In this document: positions 23,901 through 33,054 of the stretch, one piece after another
Position numbering within the stretch: position 1 is the stretch's first letter
Layout: each line of letters starts with the position of its first letter
Source of the DNA: Cymbomonas tetramitiformis
Lineage: Eukaryota; Chlorophyta; Pyramimonadophyceae; Pyramimonadales; Pyramimonadaceae
DNA: 64,000 bases
Assembly: GCA_001247695.2 (NCBI GenBank)
Contig: LGRX02035258.1
Location: 1 to 64,000, forward strand
Direction of reading: 5' to 3'
Position numbers and translations under genes: made by a program
The notes under the pieces: model-generated
What the model saw: only the letters and a program-made list of their open reading frames with translations
Told to the model about the DNA's origin: nothing
Databases searched by the model: none

Positions 23901-24506
23901 ATGAAACGATCTTCGGATGCAAAATTTAAAAAAATCGCGACAGTGGAAGTTGAAGAGGATACCACAGAACCAATCGTGGAAGTCCAATTCAATCGTATTT
24001 ATTATTATGGTGAAATTCAAAGAAACGGTATCTGTCAGTTGTGTAGAGAATTGAAACAGTTGGAATCCAAGATGATCAAATTGAAATACGATTATCAGTT
24101 AGGTAAATGTCCGAATATATACATATATATACAAAGTGAAGGTGGAGACGCGTTCGCAGGTCTTAATGCGATGGATACAATAAAAGCGTGTAAAGTACCG
24201 GTGGTCACGGTGGTGGACGGGTATTGTGCAAGTGCAGCCACATTTCTACTATTGGCCGGTAAAGAGAGACACATGCGATCACATGCAGGCATTTTGATAC
24301 ATCAATTGCGAACCGAATTCTGGGGAAAGTTCGCCGAACTCAAGGATGAAATGAAAAATTCCGAAAAGATGATGAACATATTCAAGAAGATATATATCGA
24401 ACACAGTAACATTCCTACAAAGACTTTGAGCAATTTACTGGAAAAGGAATTGTGCCTCACGGCTGAGGAGTCTTTAGAATATGGTCTTGTGGACAAGATT
24501 TTGTAA
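23901..24506 (+). CDS. ClpP-like serine protease
   Basis: The 201-residue protein has the ClpP fold: SEGGDAFAGL, the nucleophile in GYCASAATF (Ser111) and the histidine in ILIHQ (His134). The usual catalytic Asp, in an RD-FLS motif just before AEEALEYGLVD, aligns here with KELCLT, so Asp appears replaced by Glu. ClpP cuts unfolded proteins together with an AAA+ unfoldase; no ClpX or ClpA is present in the window. It might act in protein quality control alongside Hsp70, or be weakly active because of the changed triad. The gene is GC-richer than its neighbours. Confidence 0.9.
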   Translation: MKRSSDAKFKKIATVEVEEDTTEPIVEVQFNRIYYYGEIQRNGICQLCRELKQLESKMIKLKYDYQLGKCPNIYIYIQSEGGDAFAGLNAMDTIKACKVPVVTVVDGYCASAATFLLLAGKERHMRSHAGILIHQLRTEFWGKFAELKDEMKNSEKMMNIFKKIYIEHSNIPTKTLSNLLEKELCLTAEESLEYGLVDKIL

Positions 24507-24544
24507 ACGTCGGTCAAGATTTTGTAAACGTCGGTCAAGATTTT
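24494..24544 (+). repeat. 21-bp tandem repeat at the end of the ClpP-like gene
   Basis: CAAGATTTTGTAAACGTCGG plus one base occurs at 24494 and 24515, with a partial third copy at 24536. The first copy contains the ClpP-like stop codon. The third lies about 20 nt before the next ATG, where promoter boxes sit in other genes. Confidence 0.9.
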
Positions 24545-24562
24545 ATTGAATAGTATTATATA

Positions 24563-25903
24563 ATGAAAATCGAAACATTACATAACTTAAATCATAATAA
24601 ATCTAAATTAAAAGCGAATATAAAAAAGAACAATAGCAAATATATAATTCGGTTCACACCGAGTATCGTCAAAGTGAAAGAAACTACAAACGACATAATA
24701 TATCTATTAAGTTTCCGAGTATGGAAAAGATTGAATTGGTTAAAAATTCCAAAGTTCCCAGGGAATCGCGGTCATCCGTGGTATAATTTTTGGAAACATT
24801 CACAATATGATGGCACCGCTTTCGCATTATTGAAAATATCCAAGAAATCTTTCAAAGTGAATGTTTTGAAAGTTACAATCCCACCGATCAATAATGGACT
24901 TGTTGATATGCGAATGATTCAAAATCCAAGAGATAAAAGTAAAATCACAATCGTTTATAATCTGTTTGGAAAATTAAACCCAAAATTATTTCCGAGGGAA
25001 TTCAAAGAACTGAATAAAACTTGTTTTCATTATCTAAACAATAAAGACAAAGTACATAAGTGGCCTGAAAAGAAATTATTAAAGAAACTGGGTCTCAAAG
25101 ATCAAAATCTGATAAACAAATATGCAAACGAAGAAGGTTGCGATCTGATCTTGGTATCGGATATGAAGATGAACTACAAAACATTGATGCCTGAATATTC
25201 AAACATACGAATAGTTTGTCCGAAACTTCATTTCAAAATCGAAAAGAATCACATTCCGTTTTTCAAAAACAAGCAAATGCATGTGATGTACATGCTCGCC
25301 CCATTGACATTCTTTACACCCAAATGTGAAAAGTATCTACCAAAAAATAGCACTCTATTTTCAAAGATTGTCGATTATTACGACAACCGAAAAGTTAGTG
25401 TTTTCAAAAGGTTTCTACAAATATCATGCAGTACACCGTTAGTCCCGTACGGAAGCAAAGAGTTAATCAGTCTTGGTCATTTCAAATTTATAATGGATGC
25501 TACAGATTCGTTTCCGAAAGGATCTCCATTAGATCTACTTATCAAAAAACTAAAAGATATCTACAAAATCAAAACATTCAAAAGTACATACAATGGAAAT
25601 AAATTGAAACCAGGTGTTCATTATTATTATATTTATGGTATGTTCATGTTTACTTTGGACAAAAAGACACTTGAGTTAAAAAGATGTAGCAACTTTTTCA
25701 TTTTATTCGACGGTAAACCGAATCTTATGGTGTTCCCCGCTGGGATTGAACAATACAAAAATGATTTTATTGTAAGTTATCATGAAAGCGACGCAGAAGT
25801 CAAATTGCTGCATTTGTCACAATCCGACACAAGAAACTTGCTAAAACATACAAACAAAACAAAGGCAAATAAAATAGGCTTTGAATTAATCGAAGCGAAT
25901 TAG
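24563..25903 (+). CDS. Possible beta-propeller glycosidase-like protein (446 aa)
   Basis: A large basic soluble protein with repeated beta-rich segments. Near the C terminus, LMVFPAGIEQYKNDFIVSYH followed by ESDAEVKLL resembles the final blade of GH130-type five-bladed propellers (FP-G...YYG-AD). HYYYIYGMFMFTLD resembles an earlier blade. If so, it would bind or process mannosides or related sugars and could belong with the glycan genes downstream. The catalytic residues cannot be confirmed by eye, so the function is tentative. Confidence 0.55.
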   Translation: MKIETLHNLNHNKSKLKANIKKNNSKYIIRFTPSIVKVKETTNDIIYLLSFRVWKRLNWLKIPKFPGNRGHPWYNFWKHSQYDGTAFALLKISKKSFKVNVLKVTIPPINNGLVDMRMIQNPRDKSKITIVYNLFGKLNPKLFPREFKELNKTCFHYLNNKDKVHKWPEKKLLKKLGLKDQNLINKYANEEGCDLILVSDMKMNYKTLMPEYSNIRIVCPKLHFKIEKNHIPFFKNKQMHVMYMLAPLTFFTPKCEKYLPKNSTLFSKIVDYYDNRKVSVFKRFLQISCSTPLVPYGSKELISLGHFKFIMDATDSFPKGSPLDLLIKKLKDIYKIKTFKSTYNGNKLKPGVHYYYIYGMFMFTLDKKTLELKRCSNFFILFDGKPNLMVFPAGIEQYKNDFIVSYHESDAEVKLLHLSQSDTRNLLKHTNKTKANKIGFELIEAN

Positions 25904-25908
25904 AAATT

Positions 25909-26856
25909 TTAGATCACTTTAGATAACTTTTGGACAAATTCTTTTGCGGTTTTCTTAACAAGCTCAAAATCTTTATTTGATAAATTACTAGTCCTGCCTT
26001 CTTGTAATTGAATTATTGTAAGTTTATGTTCACCCGAATCTGGTAAATAATGAAAGTAAAAAGTACCGTGTTTGATTTTACTCGTATCTGGATACACGGA
26101 AACATGAAAACGAACAAATCGATGCTTCTGTTTTGGATCTTTTCGAACCTTTTTATTCAGTGTAACATGTATTTTTTTCGTATTTGGTACCCCTGCGTTA
26201 GTTAAAGATTGCACATGTTCACCCAATTTATTTTTCAAAACCAAATGGGTTTTGTTTTTTGTATCATTAACTGTATATTTAGCACCCACGTGTTCATGCT
26301 TTTGCATACCGGTTTTTGAGAAACCCTTAGTTGAATTTGCTATGGATTTTTCCATTCCCACACTTGTATTATTGGTACCCATACCTGCATTTTTCAATTG
26401 CGAAGCATAGATTCTTCGACCTTGTTTGTTACCTTTTGAATACGGAAGCATATTGTAGTGTTTTTTCTGTAAAAGTCTCAATATTGAATGTTTTTCATTA
26501 AGAATTTTTATGCTGTTTTTTAATTCCTTATTTTTTTGAAATGTAGCTTTTGACTTTGAAAAATTGTGTGTAGAGAGGTCATTCAAAGGATCTTTAAAAG
26601 CAATATTAGCAACAGCCTTCGAATGGTTTGTATTAACATATTCTTTATTTATATCAGAAATCATCTTCTCAAGTACATTATTGACTAGTAATTCATTCAG
26701 ACGTTCGTTTCGTAATTTAGTTGCATTTTGTTTGATAATACGTAGATTTTTAGTTGGATTACTTGCTTGTAGTTGTTTCATTACATTTTTTTTATATTCT
26801 CTCAGATATTCTAGTCGTTCAGAACGGAACGCTTTGGATGTTGTGTTTTTGGCCAT
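25909..26856 (-). CDS. Hypothetical basic protein (315 aa)
   Basis: The frame begins at 26898, but the ATG at 26854-26856 avoids overlap with the upstream glycosyltransferase and leaves a 17-bp gap. The N-terminal two-thirds are helical and very lysine/asparagine-rich. The last 110 residues look like a compact beta domain (FVRFHVSVYPDTSKIKHG) followed by a helix. No family is recognised. A DNA- or RNA-binding role would fit the charge but is not shown. Confidence 0.65.
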   Translation of the reverse strand: MAKNTTSKAFRSERLEYLREYKKNVMKQLQASNPTKNLRIIKQNATKLRNERLNELLVNNVLEKMISDINKEYVNTNHSKAVANIAFKDPLNDLSTHNFSKSKATFQKNKELKNSIKILNEKHSILRLLQKKHYNMLPYSKGNKQGRRIYASQLKNAGMGTNNTSVGMEKSIANSTKGFSKTGMQKHEHVGAKYTVNDTKNKTHLVLKNKLGEHVQSLTNAGVPNTKKIHVTLNKKVRKDPKQKHRFVRFHVSVYPDTSKIKHGTFYFHYLPDSGEHKLTIIQLQEGRTSNLSNKDFELVKKTAKEFVQKLSKVI

Positions 26857-26873
26857 GTATAATATTGAAAATA

Positions 26874-27482
26874 TTAAATATAAAAATACCAAGTACATTT
26901 CGGATGTTTTATATAAACGAACATGTTCGGATTATCTATTACTTTGTAACTAAAAACGTTTGTCGCCGATTTTACAAAATATAAATCTTCCATGATATTA
27001 ACATTTTTGAATTTGAAATATTTCCAAATGTTTTTATCAAACATCATCGATGTCAATATGTGTCCATGAAATTGCCATAACTCATTTTGTTTCTTTTGAG
27101 ACGCGTGATATAGATTTCTTTCTGGCAACTGATAATATAACGTATCTTTGAATAATAGTATACAATCTTTTTCAAAGAAATCATATTGATGTTGTAATCG
27201 GTTTGGATGATAATAATCATCGTCGTCCCAAAACGCGATGATGTCACCGGTTGCATGTTTGATTGCCAAGTTTCGTTTCATACCGATCGATAACTTATTT
27301 TTTGCTGGAATATGAATGTACTTGATTGAAACGTGTTTATTCATATTGAATCTGATAGGTGAATCGTCTATGATAACAAGTTCTTTATTTTGATATGTCT
27401 GATTCAAAAACATTTTGATTGATTCTTTCAAAAATGAATAACGATCATATGTAGGACAGATGCAAGATATTTTAGATGTCAT
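26874..27482 (-). CDS. GT2 family glycosyltransferase
   Basis: The 202-residue GT-A domain starts with ISCICPTYDRYSFL, has a nucleotide-binding strand LVIIDDSP, and a metal-binding acidic motif FWDDDDYYHP near residues 92-100. GT2 enzymes transfer a sugar from a UDP- or GDP-donor with inversion. It is short for the family and may lack an acceptor domain. It stands next to an FkbM methyltransferase, opening a run of sugar-modifying genes. Confidence 0.88.
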   Translation of the reverse strand: MTSKISCICPTYDRYSFLKESIKMFLNQTYQNKELVIIDDSPIRFNMNKHVSIKYIHIPAKNKLSIGMKRNLAIKHATGDIIAFWDDDDYYHPNRLQHQYDFFEKDCILLFKDTLYYQLPERNLYHASQKKQNELWQFHGHILTSMMFDKNIWKYFKFKNVNIMEDLYFVKSATNVFSYKVIDNPNMFVYIKHPKCTWYFYI

Positions 27483-27486
27483 GTTT

Positions 27487-28284
27487 TTAAATTATGTAAT
27501 CAAAATTATTATCAATTAGTTTAGTAATCAATGCATTCGTCTTCTTCAAAGCAAAACAATTTTGATGATATTTCAAATGTTCGTATATATCGTCCCAATA
27601 ATCATCATTGACCTTCAAAAGTTTTGATTTCCCAATTTTATAAACGTCAAATCCATTATTCGATAAATAGTCTACAATGTCTTTCATAGGATTTTTGATT
27701 CCAGGGCCTCTGTGATCATCTAGACAATCGCTACATTCAAATATCATATATTCCGTCTTGTGAATATATTCACCCATACCTTTTATAACATTTGTATCAT
27801 TACCTTCCGTATCTATTTTTATAAACTTAACAATTACATCGTCCTGAAAGTTGTTTTTCAAAATATTATCGAGTCTTTTTGTATCGACGTTACATATATG
27901 TTTACCACCTGCTCTCAACCCGGCAACTTGATTTCCGGTTTTGTTATCTGAAGAGTGAAAATGCATGAAAGGTTCGAGTTTTTCTTGATTCGATAATGCA
28001 CATTCGTATAATTGCACACGAGGTTCCAATTGAATTTTACATTTTAACGCATCGATATTCACGGGATTGGGTTCAAAACATAATATATGACCTGTATGCA
28101 TGTCACGAATATGATGAATATAATCACCAACACAAGCACCGATATCAATACAAATTACGTTTTGGTCCCTAAATTGCTCTTTTAATAATGGTTTTAATTT
28201 TGATAATAAAACTTCATGTGGTCGTTCGGATTTGAATTCTTGTTTATTTTTTCTATAAAACTTTGCACATTGTTTTGAATTCAT
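27487..28284 (-). CDS. FkbM family methyltransferase
   Basis: The S-adenosylmethionine site is visible as VICIDIGACVGDY (about 45-57) and the following acidic FEPNP. The family signature KIDTEGNDTNVIKG is at about 149-162. FkbM enzymes O-methylate sugars and other small molecules, and frequently occur in surface-glycan clusters of bacteria and giant viruses. Methylation could cap or mask virion glycans. Length (265) is typical. Confidence 0.9.
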   Translation of the reverse strand: MNSKQCAKFYRKNKQEFKSERPHEVLLSKLKPLLKEQFRDQNVICIDIGACVGDYIHHIRDMHTGHILCFEPNPVNIDALKCKIQLEPRVQLYECALSNQEKLEPFMHFHSSDNKTGNQVAGLRAGGKHICNVDTKRLDNILKNNFQDDVIVKFIKIDTEGNDTNVIKGMGEYIHKTEYMIFECSDCLDDHRGPGIKNPMKDIVDYLSNNGFDVYKIGKSKLLKVNDDYWDDIYEHLKYHQNCFALKKTNALITKLIDNNFDYII

Positions 28285-28327
28285 ATCTTACTCATTGTAA
28301 ATAATAATTTCCTTCTAACGTAAAATA

Positions 28328-28339
28328 TTTTAAAGAAAT
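28328..28339 (+). promoter_or_regulatory. Candidate early promoter of hsp70
   Basis: TTTTAAAGAAAT ends 21 nt before the Hsp70 ATG. Confidence 0.5.
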
Positions 28340-28360
28340 ATTTACTAAACATATTTAATA

Positions 28361-30214
28361 ATGGTTGCAATTGGAATCGATCTCGGAACTACATATTCAG
28401 CGGTTGGTGTTTGGCAAAACGATCGAGTTGAGATTATAGCCAACGACCAGGGAAATAGGACAACACCGTCTCACGTGGCTTTCACGGACGCAGAACGACT
28501 CATCGGAGACTCCGCAAAGAATCAAATCGCGATGAATCCATCAAACACCGTGTTTGATGCGAAACGACTTCTGGGTCGAAAGTTTTCAGATTCCAAAGTT
28601 CAATCGGACATGAAACATCTATCTTACAAAGTCTTTGCAAAAGAGAATGATAAATGTGGAATCGAAGTCGAGTACATGGGTGAAACAAAACAATTCGCCC
28701 CGGAAGAGATCTCCTCGATGGTCTTGACAAAGATGAAAGAAACCGCGGAATCCTTTTTGGGACAGACTGTCAAAGACGCGGTAATCACCGTTCCCGCCTA
28801 TTTCAACGATGCCCAACGACAAGCCACCAAGGACGCGGGATCGATCGCTGGTTTGAACGTTCTCCGAATCATTAACGAACCCACTGCGGCCGCCATCGCG
28901 TATGGTCTCGATAAGGTCGGTACCAACCAATCGGAAAAGAATGTATTGATCTTCGATTGCGGTGGTGGTACACACGATTTGTCCATTTTGTCGATCGATG
29001 ATGGTGTCTTCGAAGTCAAAGCGACCGCCGGTGATACTCATTTGGGAGGCGAAGACATCGACACAAAGCTGGTTGAATTCTTTTGTATGGATTTCAAAAG
29101 GAAACATAAAAAAGATCCAATGGGTAATAAGAGATCCATTCGGAGACTTCGAACCGCTTGTGAAAAAGCGAAACGAACATTGTCATCCAGTGCATCTGCT
29201 AGTGTTGAAATAGATTCTTTCTTTGAAGGCATCGATTACTACTCCTCCATTTCCAGAGCACGATTCGAAGAAATCAATGCGGACTTTTTCAAACGAGCCA
29301 TGGATCCTGTCGATCGAGTGCTCAAGGACTCAAAGTTGGGTAAGTCTGACATCCATGATATCGTTCTGGTAGGTGGATCTACACGAATTCCAAAGATTCA
29401 AAAGATGTTATCCGAATACTTTAATGGAAAAGAACTATGTAAAAGTATTAATCCGGATGAGTGTGTCGCGTACGGTGCGGCTGTCCAAGCTGCAATCTTA
29501 GCTGGTGATCACGGTAAAGATTCAAAATTGAATGATCTACTTTTGTTGGATGTTACACCGTTGAGCCTTGGACTTGAAACCGCAGGTGGTGTCATGACAA
29601 ACTTGGTGGAGCGAAATACAACAGTTCCTGTAAAACGAACACAAACCTTTAGCACGTATTCGGATAACCAACCGGGAGTTACCATACAAGTGTTCGAAGG
29701 AGAAAGAAAGTTTACCAAGGACAACAACAAACTTGGCGAGTTTACATTGGATGGAATCCCACCGGCACCCAGAGGAGTCCCACAGATTGAAGTATCATTT
29801 GATATCGATGCGAATGGTATTTTGAATGTATCGGCGGTTGAAAAGGGAACGGGCAAGGCCAATAAGATCGAAATAAAGAATGACAAAGGTCGTCTGTCAA
29901 AAGATGACATCGAAGAGATGTTGAAAACGGCCGAACAATTCAAACAAGAAGATCAACAAAATATGGAAAGAATCGAAGCGAAGAATGCATTGGAAAATAA
30001 ATTGTACCAAGCAAAGCAACTATCCGAAAAGTCGCCCGAGCTCGAAGAAAAAGTAAAAGAATGCGATGATTTCTTATTGACCGCCGAAACCGCTACCAAA
30101 GACGAATACGAATCTAGATTAAAAGAACTAGAAGAACTTTTGAGTCAATCTGTACCACAACAACAACCCGAACAAGCTGCGACACCTGATCCAACGGTTG
30201 AAGAAGTCGATTGA
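28361..30214 (+). CDS. hsp70: Hsp70 chaperone with cytosolic EEVD tail
   Basis: The 617-residue protein has all Hsp70 signatures: [14 protein letters not shown] at 4-17, a [10 protein letters not shown] phosphate loop (usually GGGTFDVSIL), [11 protein letters not shown], then the substrate-binding domain and a shortened lid. It ends in EEVD, the tag that cytosolic eukaryotic Hsp70s use to bind TPR co-chaperones such as Hop and CHIP. This points to acquisition from a eukaryote rather than a bacterium. It is GC-richer than neighbouring genes. It probably helps fold capsid and other abundant proteins in the virus factory. Confidence 0.96.
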   Translation: MVAIGIDLGTTYSAVGVWQNDRVEIIANDQGNRTTPSHVAFTDAERLIGDSAKNQIAMNPSNTVFDAKRLLGRKFSDSKVQSDMKHLSYKVFAKENDKCGIEVEYMGETKQFAPEEISSMVLTKMKETAESFLGQTVKDAVITVPAYFNDAQRQATKDAGSIAGLNVLRIINEPTAAAIAYGLDKVGTNQSEKNVLIFDCGGGTHDLSILSIDDGVFEVKATAGDTHLGGEDIDTKLVEFFCMDFKRKHKKDPMGNKRSIRRLRTACEKAKRTLSSSASASVEIDSFFEGIDYYSSISRARFEEINADFFKRAMDPVDRVLKDSKLGKSDIHDIVLVGGSTRIPKIQKMLSEYFNGKELCKSINPDECVAYGAAVQAAILAGDHGKDSKLNDLLLLDVTPLSLGLETAGGVMTNLVERNTTVPVKRTQTFSTYSDNQPGVTIQVFEGERKFTKDNNKLGEFTLDGIPPAPRGVPQIEVSFDIDANGILNVSAVEKGTGKANKIEIKNDKGRLSKDDIEEMLKTAEQFKQEDQQNMERIEAKNALENKLYQAKQLSEKSPELEEKVKECDDFLLTAETATKDEYESRLKELEELLSQSVPQQQPEQAATPDPTVEEVD

Positions 30215-30256
30215 TGACATTTCACAAATTGAATAAGTTAATATACATTTAATCGT

Positions 30257-30793
30257 ATGTTTAAATACGAACATACATCGCCAGAATGCTATAAAAAGCT
30301 TACATTAATAGCATTCGAAAAAGGAATTAACACATACTATTATGACGAACAGAAAACAATATTTATCAAAACATTTTTTAATGACAATCTATACAATACG
30401 ATTAAAAGAGAAGTAAACGCATTACAATTATTAAGCAATAAACGATTCGATTGGTGTCCTGTATTGTTACATTACGACTTTGAAAACAAATATGTGATTA
30501 TCAATTTTATATCTACGCATACTTTATGTAAAGATAACATACCATGTGATTACGAATACCAACTAAACAAAATACTAAATGATCTTAAAAGTATTAAACT
30601 TCAACATTGTGATATAAAATTAACAGATATATTGGTAAATGACAACAAATTATACTTGTGTGATTTTGCATGGTCTGTATTAAAGAATGATCCGTCACAT
30701 GGTATACCAGGAGTCGCCGCAAGAGGGAAACCAAGACCACATTTTCCAGACGATACAACAATAAAAAGAATAAAAGAGTGGCTTAATCTCTAA
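30257..30793 (+). CDS. Small kinase-like protein
   Basis: This 178-residue protein looks like a compact kinase fold: a lysine in FIKTF, a conserved-looking helix (REVNALQLL), a catalytic-loop-like QHCDIKLTDILV (the DFG-preceding HxD...K...) and CDFAWS in the place of DFG. The N-terminal lobe is much reduced. The pattern resembles lipopolysaccharide-kinase-type enzymes more than host Ser/Thr kinases. Because it lies among glycan genes, phosphorylation of a sugar is possible. The missing glycine loop leaves activity in doubt. Confidence 0.65.
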   Translation: MFKYEHTSPECYKKLTLIAFEKGINTYYYDEQKTIFIKTFFNDNLYNTIKREVNALQLLSNKRFDWCPVLLHYDFENKYVIINFISTHTLCKDNIPCDYEYQLNKILNDLKSIKLQHCDIKLTDILVNDNKLYLCDFAWSVLKNDPSHGIPGVAARGKPRPHFPDDTTIKRIKEWLNL

Positions 30794-31760
30794 AGTATCC
30801 AACCAGTTTATCAAGTGGTCCTACATATTCATAATTGTTTTTTTTCATGAAATCGTCCAATATATATTTCAAATTTACGATTGTATGATCTGTAATACCA
30901 TTATCGTTTAATACCTTACAATATTCTTGTTTAACATAATTCTTATGTATTACAATATGATATAATAGAAATCCCATATATAGATCATTTATTGGTACTT
31001 TCATATTTCTACACTGATTTATGTTATTCAAAATATCTTTCTGAAAATTCTTGGACATAAAATTATCACCAATGAAACGAACATCTATCAATATTTTGTA
31101 ATCGTTAATGGTTATTGTATTCTTAACACAATAACCACCGTTTGATACTGGTTCATGACGTTTACGAGGTTTCTCTTCGGCGTCTAACGTATTCATAAAT
31201 AGGAAATAATCGTTCGTAAGAAAGTCGATATCATCTTGCTTTTTTGAAATGTCGATATTCAAGAGATTCTCAAATCCATGTGTAACTACATATTGTAGTT
31301 CGTTAGTGTCGTTCAAAATGTCAAACACCTCTTTCAAATCTCTGAATTTTCGTTGTACATAACAAGTATCAAATAATCCTAATACTTTTAAATTGTGTTT
31401 CGTTTCTTGAATATTATCGGTTGCGTGAATACTGTACCCACCCGAAATATTTCGTAGTTCATTTTTTAATTCAAACATATTGATATTGACTGTACGATAC
31501 AAATCTCGATGTTTTTCTACTTTTTCATATACATTTTGATTATCGTGAATTATATATATGTTGAATTTGTGTTTCATACGGTAATCATTAACTTGACCAT
31601 TGTAAAATTCTGATATTTTTTTCGTTTGAATACTTTTATCAACTTTAAACTTGAGGATTGTTTTATTTACTTTCATTCCATGTTTTTCAACATATTCATG
31701 AATTTTAGATGAATCAAAATAACATTTCCAATCTATCAGTAAATGTTGTTCAAGTACCAT
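30783..31760 (-). CDS. Possible nucleotidyltransferase-like protein (325 aa)
   Basis: A soluble protein with ISGGYSIHATDNIQETKHN in the middle and later DDIDFLTNDYFLF, an Asp-rich motif reminiscent of the metal-binding D-x-D of nucleotidyltransferase folds. Proteins of similar appearance lie in glycan clusters of giant viruses. It overlaps the kinase-like gene by 11 bp (convergent). I cannot assign a reaction; the annotation is a weak fold guess. Confidence 0.5.
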   Translation of the reverse strand: MVLEQHLLIDWKCYFDSSKIHEYVEKHGMKVNKTILKFKVDKSIQTKKISEFYNGQVNDYRMKHKFNIYIIHDNQNVYEKVEKHRDLYRTVNINMFELKNELRNISGGYSIHATDNIQETKHNLKVLGLFDTCYVQRKFRDLKEVFDILNDTNELQYVVTHGFENLLNIDISKKQDDIDFLTNDYFLFMNTLDAEEKPRKRHEPVSNGGYCVKNTITINDYKILIDVRFIGDNFMSKNFQKDILNNINQCRNMKVPINDLYMGFLLYHIVIHKNYVKQEYCKVLNDNGITDHTIVNLKYILDDFMKKNNYEYVGPLDKLVGYFRD

Positions 31761-31789
31761 TTATAAATTACATAATATTATAAATTAGA

Positions 31790-32185
31790 ATGTCGCAAAA
31801 GACTATCACAATTAGTACATATGTGATACAAAACGTTTCCGAAGAAACGAAGAATACGCAGAAATTAATCAAAGATTTATATTCAAAATTCCGAACGGAA
31901 GACAATTTGAACAATCATGAATACGCATCTGAAAAGTTGAATGGGTACGCATATATTCCAAATACCTTTCATCTATCCAATGGTCGGTATGTAAGATACA
32001 TAGATACCACGGACGCATTCAATATGACATTGAGAGTCGGTGGACACGTCATAAATGACAATGGATACACGGTAACTTTGAAAAATGATCACCGTATTTT
32101 CAAAGTTTCAAAAAGAGGCAAACCGTTTTTTATGTTGATGACACAAAACGACGCCATACGGTCATTTGTTAATAAAAATAAATAA
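31790..32185 (+). CDS. Conserved-looking protein (131 aa), unknown
   Basis: A soluble beta-rich protein in which GRYVRYIDTTD, MTLRVGGHVINDNGYTV and a final KPFFMLMTQND look conserved. It reminds me of short proteins shared by several giant viruses, but I cannot name the family. Its stop overlaps the next start by one base (TAATG at 32183-32187), which suggests coupled expression with the exostosin-like gene. Confidence 0.65.
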   Translation: MSQKTITISTYVIQNVSEETKNTQKLIKDLYSKFRTEDNLNNHEYASEKLNGYAYIPNTFHLSNGRYVRYIDTTDAFNMTLRVGGHVINDNGYTVTLKNDHRIFKVSKRGKPFFMLMTQNDAIRSFVNKNK

Positions 32186-33054
32186 TGAACTATATGAAAT
32201 TGATTTATCAAAAAATTTCTTCATGGGAAACCGAATTTATAACCACCGATATCTTTAATGGAACCGAGATCATTTTCAAATCTTGTGAAGATCTGATCGA
32301 TAAAAGTACGTATTCGGATGACTTAATAGACAATTGTGTTTTCGTTTTCACATCTAATAGAAATTCATATGACGACATACGAAACATCGTTGAATACCTC
32401 AAACCTGTAATCATCGTCCACATGTCCGATGAATTCGGATCTAGATCGGAATATCAAAACTTGGCAAAATATACACCATTATTATTACGTCAATACAATA
32501 TCAAAGAATATCCAACTTTTGAAAATATACACTACTTACCCTTGGGATATCATACCGGATTCCAACATAAATCGGCGATCAAACCGGCATCTGAAAGAAA
32601 GTATGCCTTTTCATTTGTGGGCGACATCAAGAATAAAGACGGACAAAAAATGATCGATAAGATGTCCGTTTTGAATCCAAATTATGTTCATCTATCCTCT
32701 TGGAATTCTAATAAATTGAATCCGTTCGATATAAAAGATGTGTATTTGGATTCAATGTTCGTTCCATCAAGAAGAGGTTACATTAGACTCGACTGCTTTC
32801 GAATATATGAAGCGTTGGAATGTGGTGCGATTCCGATCATCGTCGGGTCTCATGAAGAAATCAGTGACACTTTCAAATTCAAAGTATTCCCACCATGGTT
32901 ATTTTGCGATTCTTGGAAAGATGCCAGAAGACAATGTGAAAAGTTGATACAAGAATCAAAGGTAGATCGATTACAAAAAGAGAATTACGAATGGTGGACT
33001 CAAACGAAAGAACATTATAGAAATTTAATTCAACAATTTGTCCCACTTGCATAA
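32185..33054 (+). CDS. Exostosin-like glycosyltransferase
   Basis: The C-terminal half carries the GT47 exostosin signature: FRIYEALECGAIPIIVG followed by FPPWLFCDSW and a closing helix. A central YAFSFVGDIKNKDG marks the start of the donor-binding lobe. Exostosin-type enzymes add glucuronic acid, xylose, galactose or arabinose to glycans in eukaryotes. At 289 residues it is a minimal version without a membrane anchor, so it would act in the cytosol. Confidence 0.85.
   Translation: MNYMKLIYQKISSWETEFITTDIFNGTEIIFKSCEDLIDKSTYSDDLIDNCVFVFTSNRNSYDDIRNIVEYLKPVIIVHMSDEFGSRSEYQNLAKYTPLLLRQYNIKEYPTFENIHYLPLGYHTGFQHKSAIKPASERKYAFSFVGDIKNKDGQKMIDKMSVLNPNYVHLSSWNSNKLNPFDIKDVYLDSMFVPSRRGYIRLDCFRIYEALECGAIPIIVGSHEEISDTFKFKVFPPWLFCDSWKDARRQCEKLIQESKVDRLQKENYEWWTQTKEHYRNLIQQFVPLA

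Noticed and set aside
30226..30240. AAATTGA near the kinase-like gene as a mimivirus-type early promoter
   Set aside because: It is a single partial match to AAAATTGA in an AT-rich genome and is not repeated upstream of other genes here.
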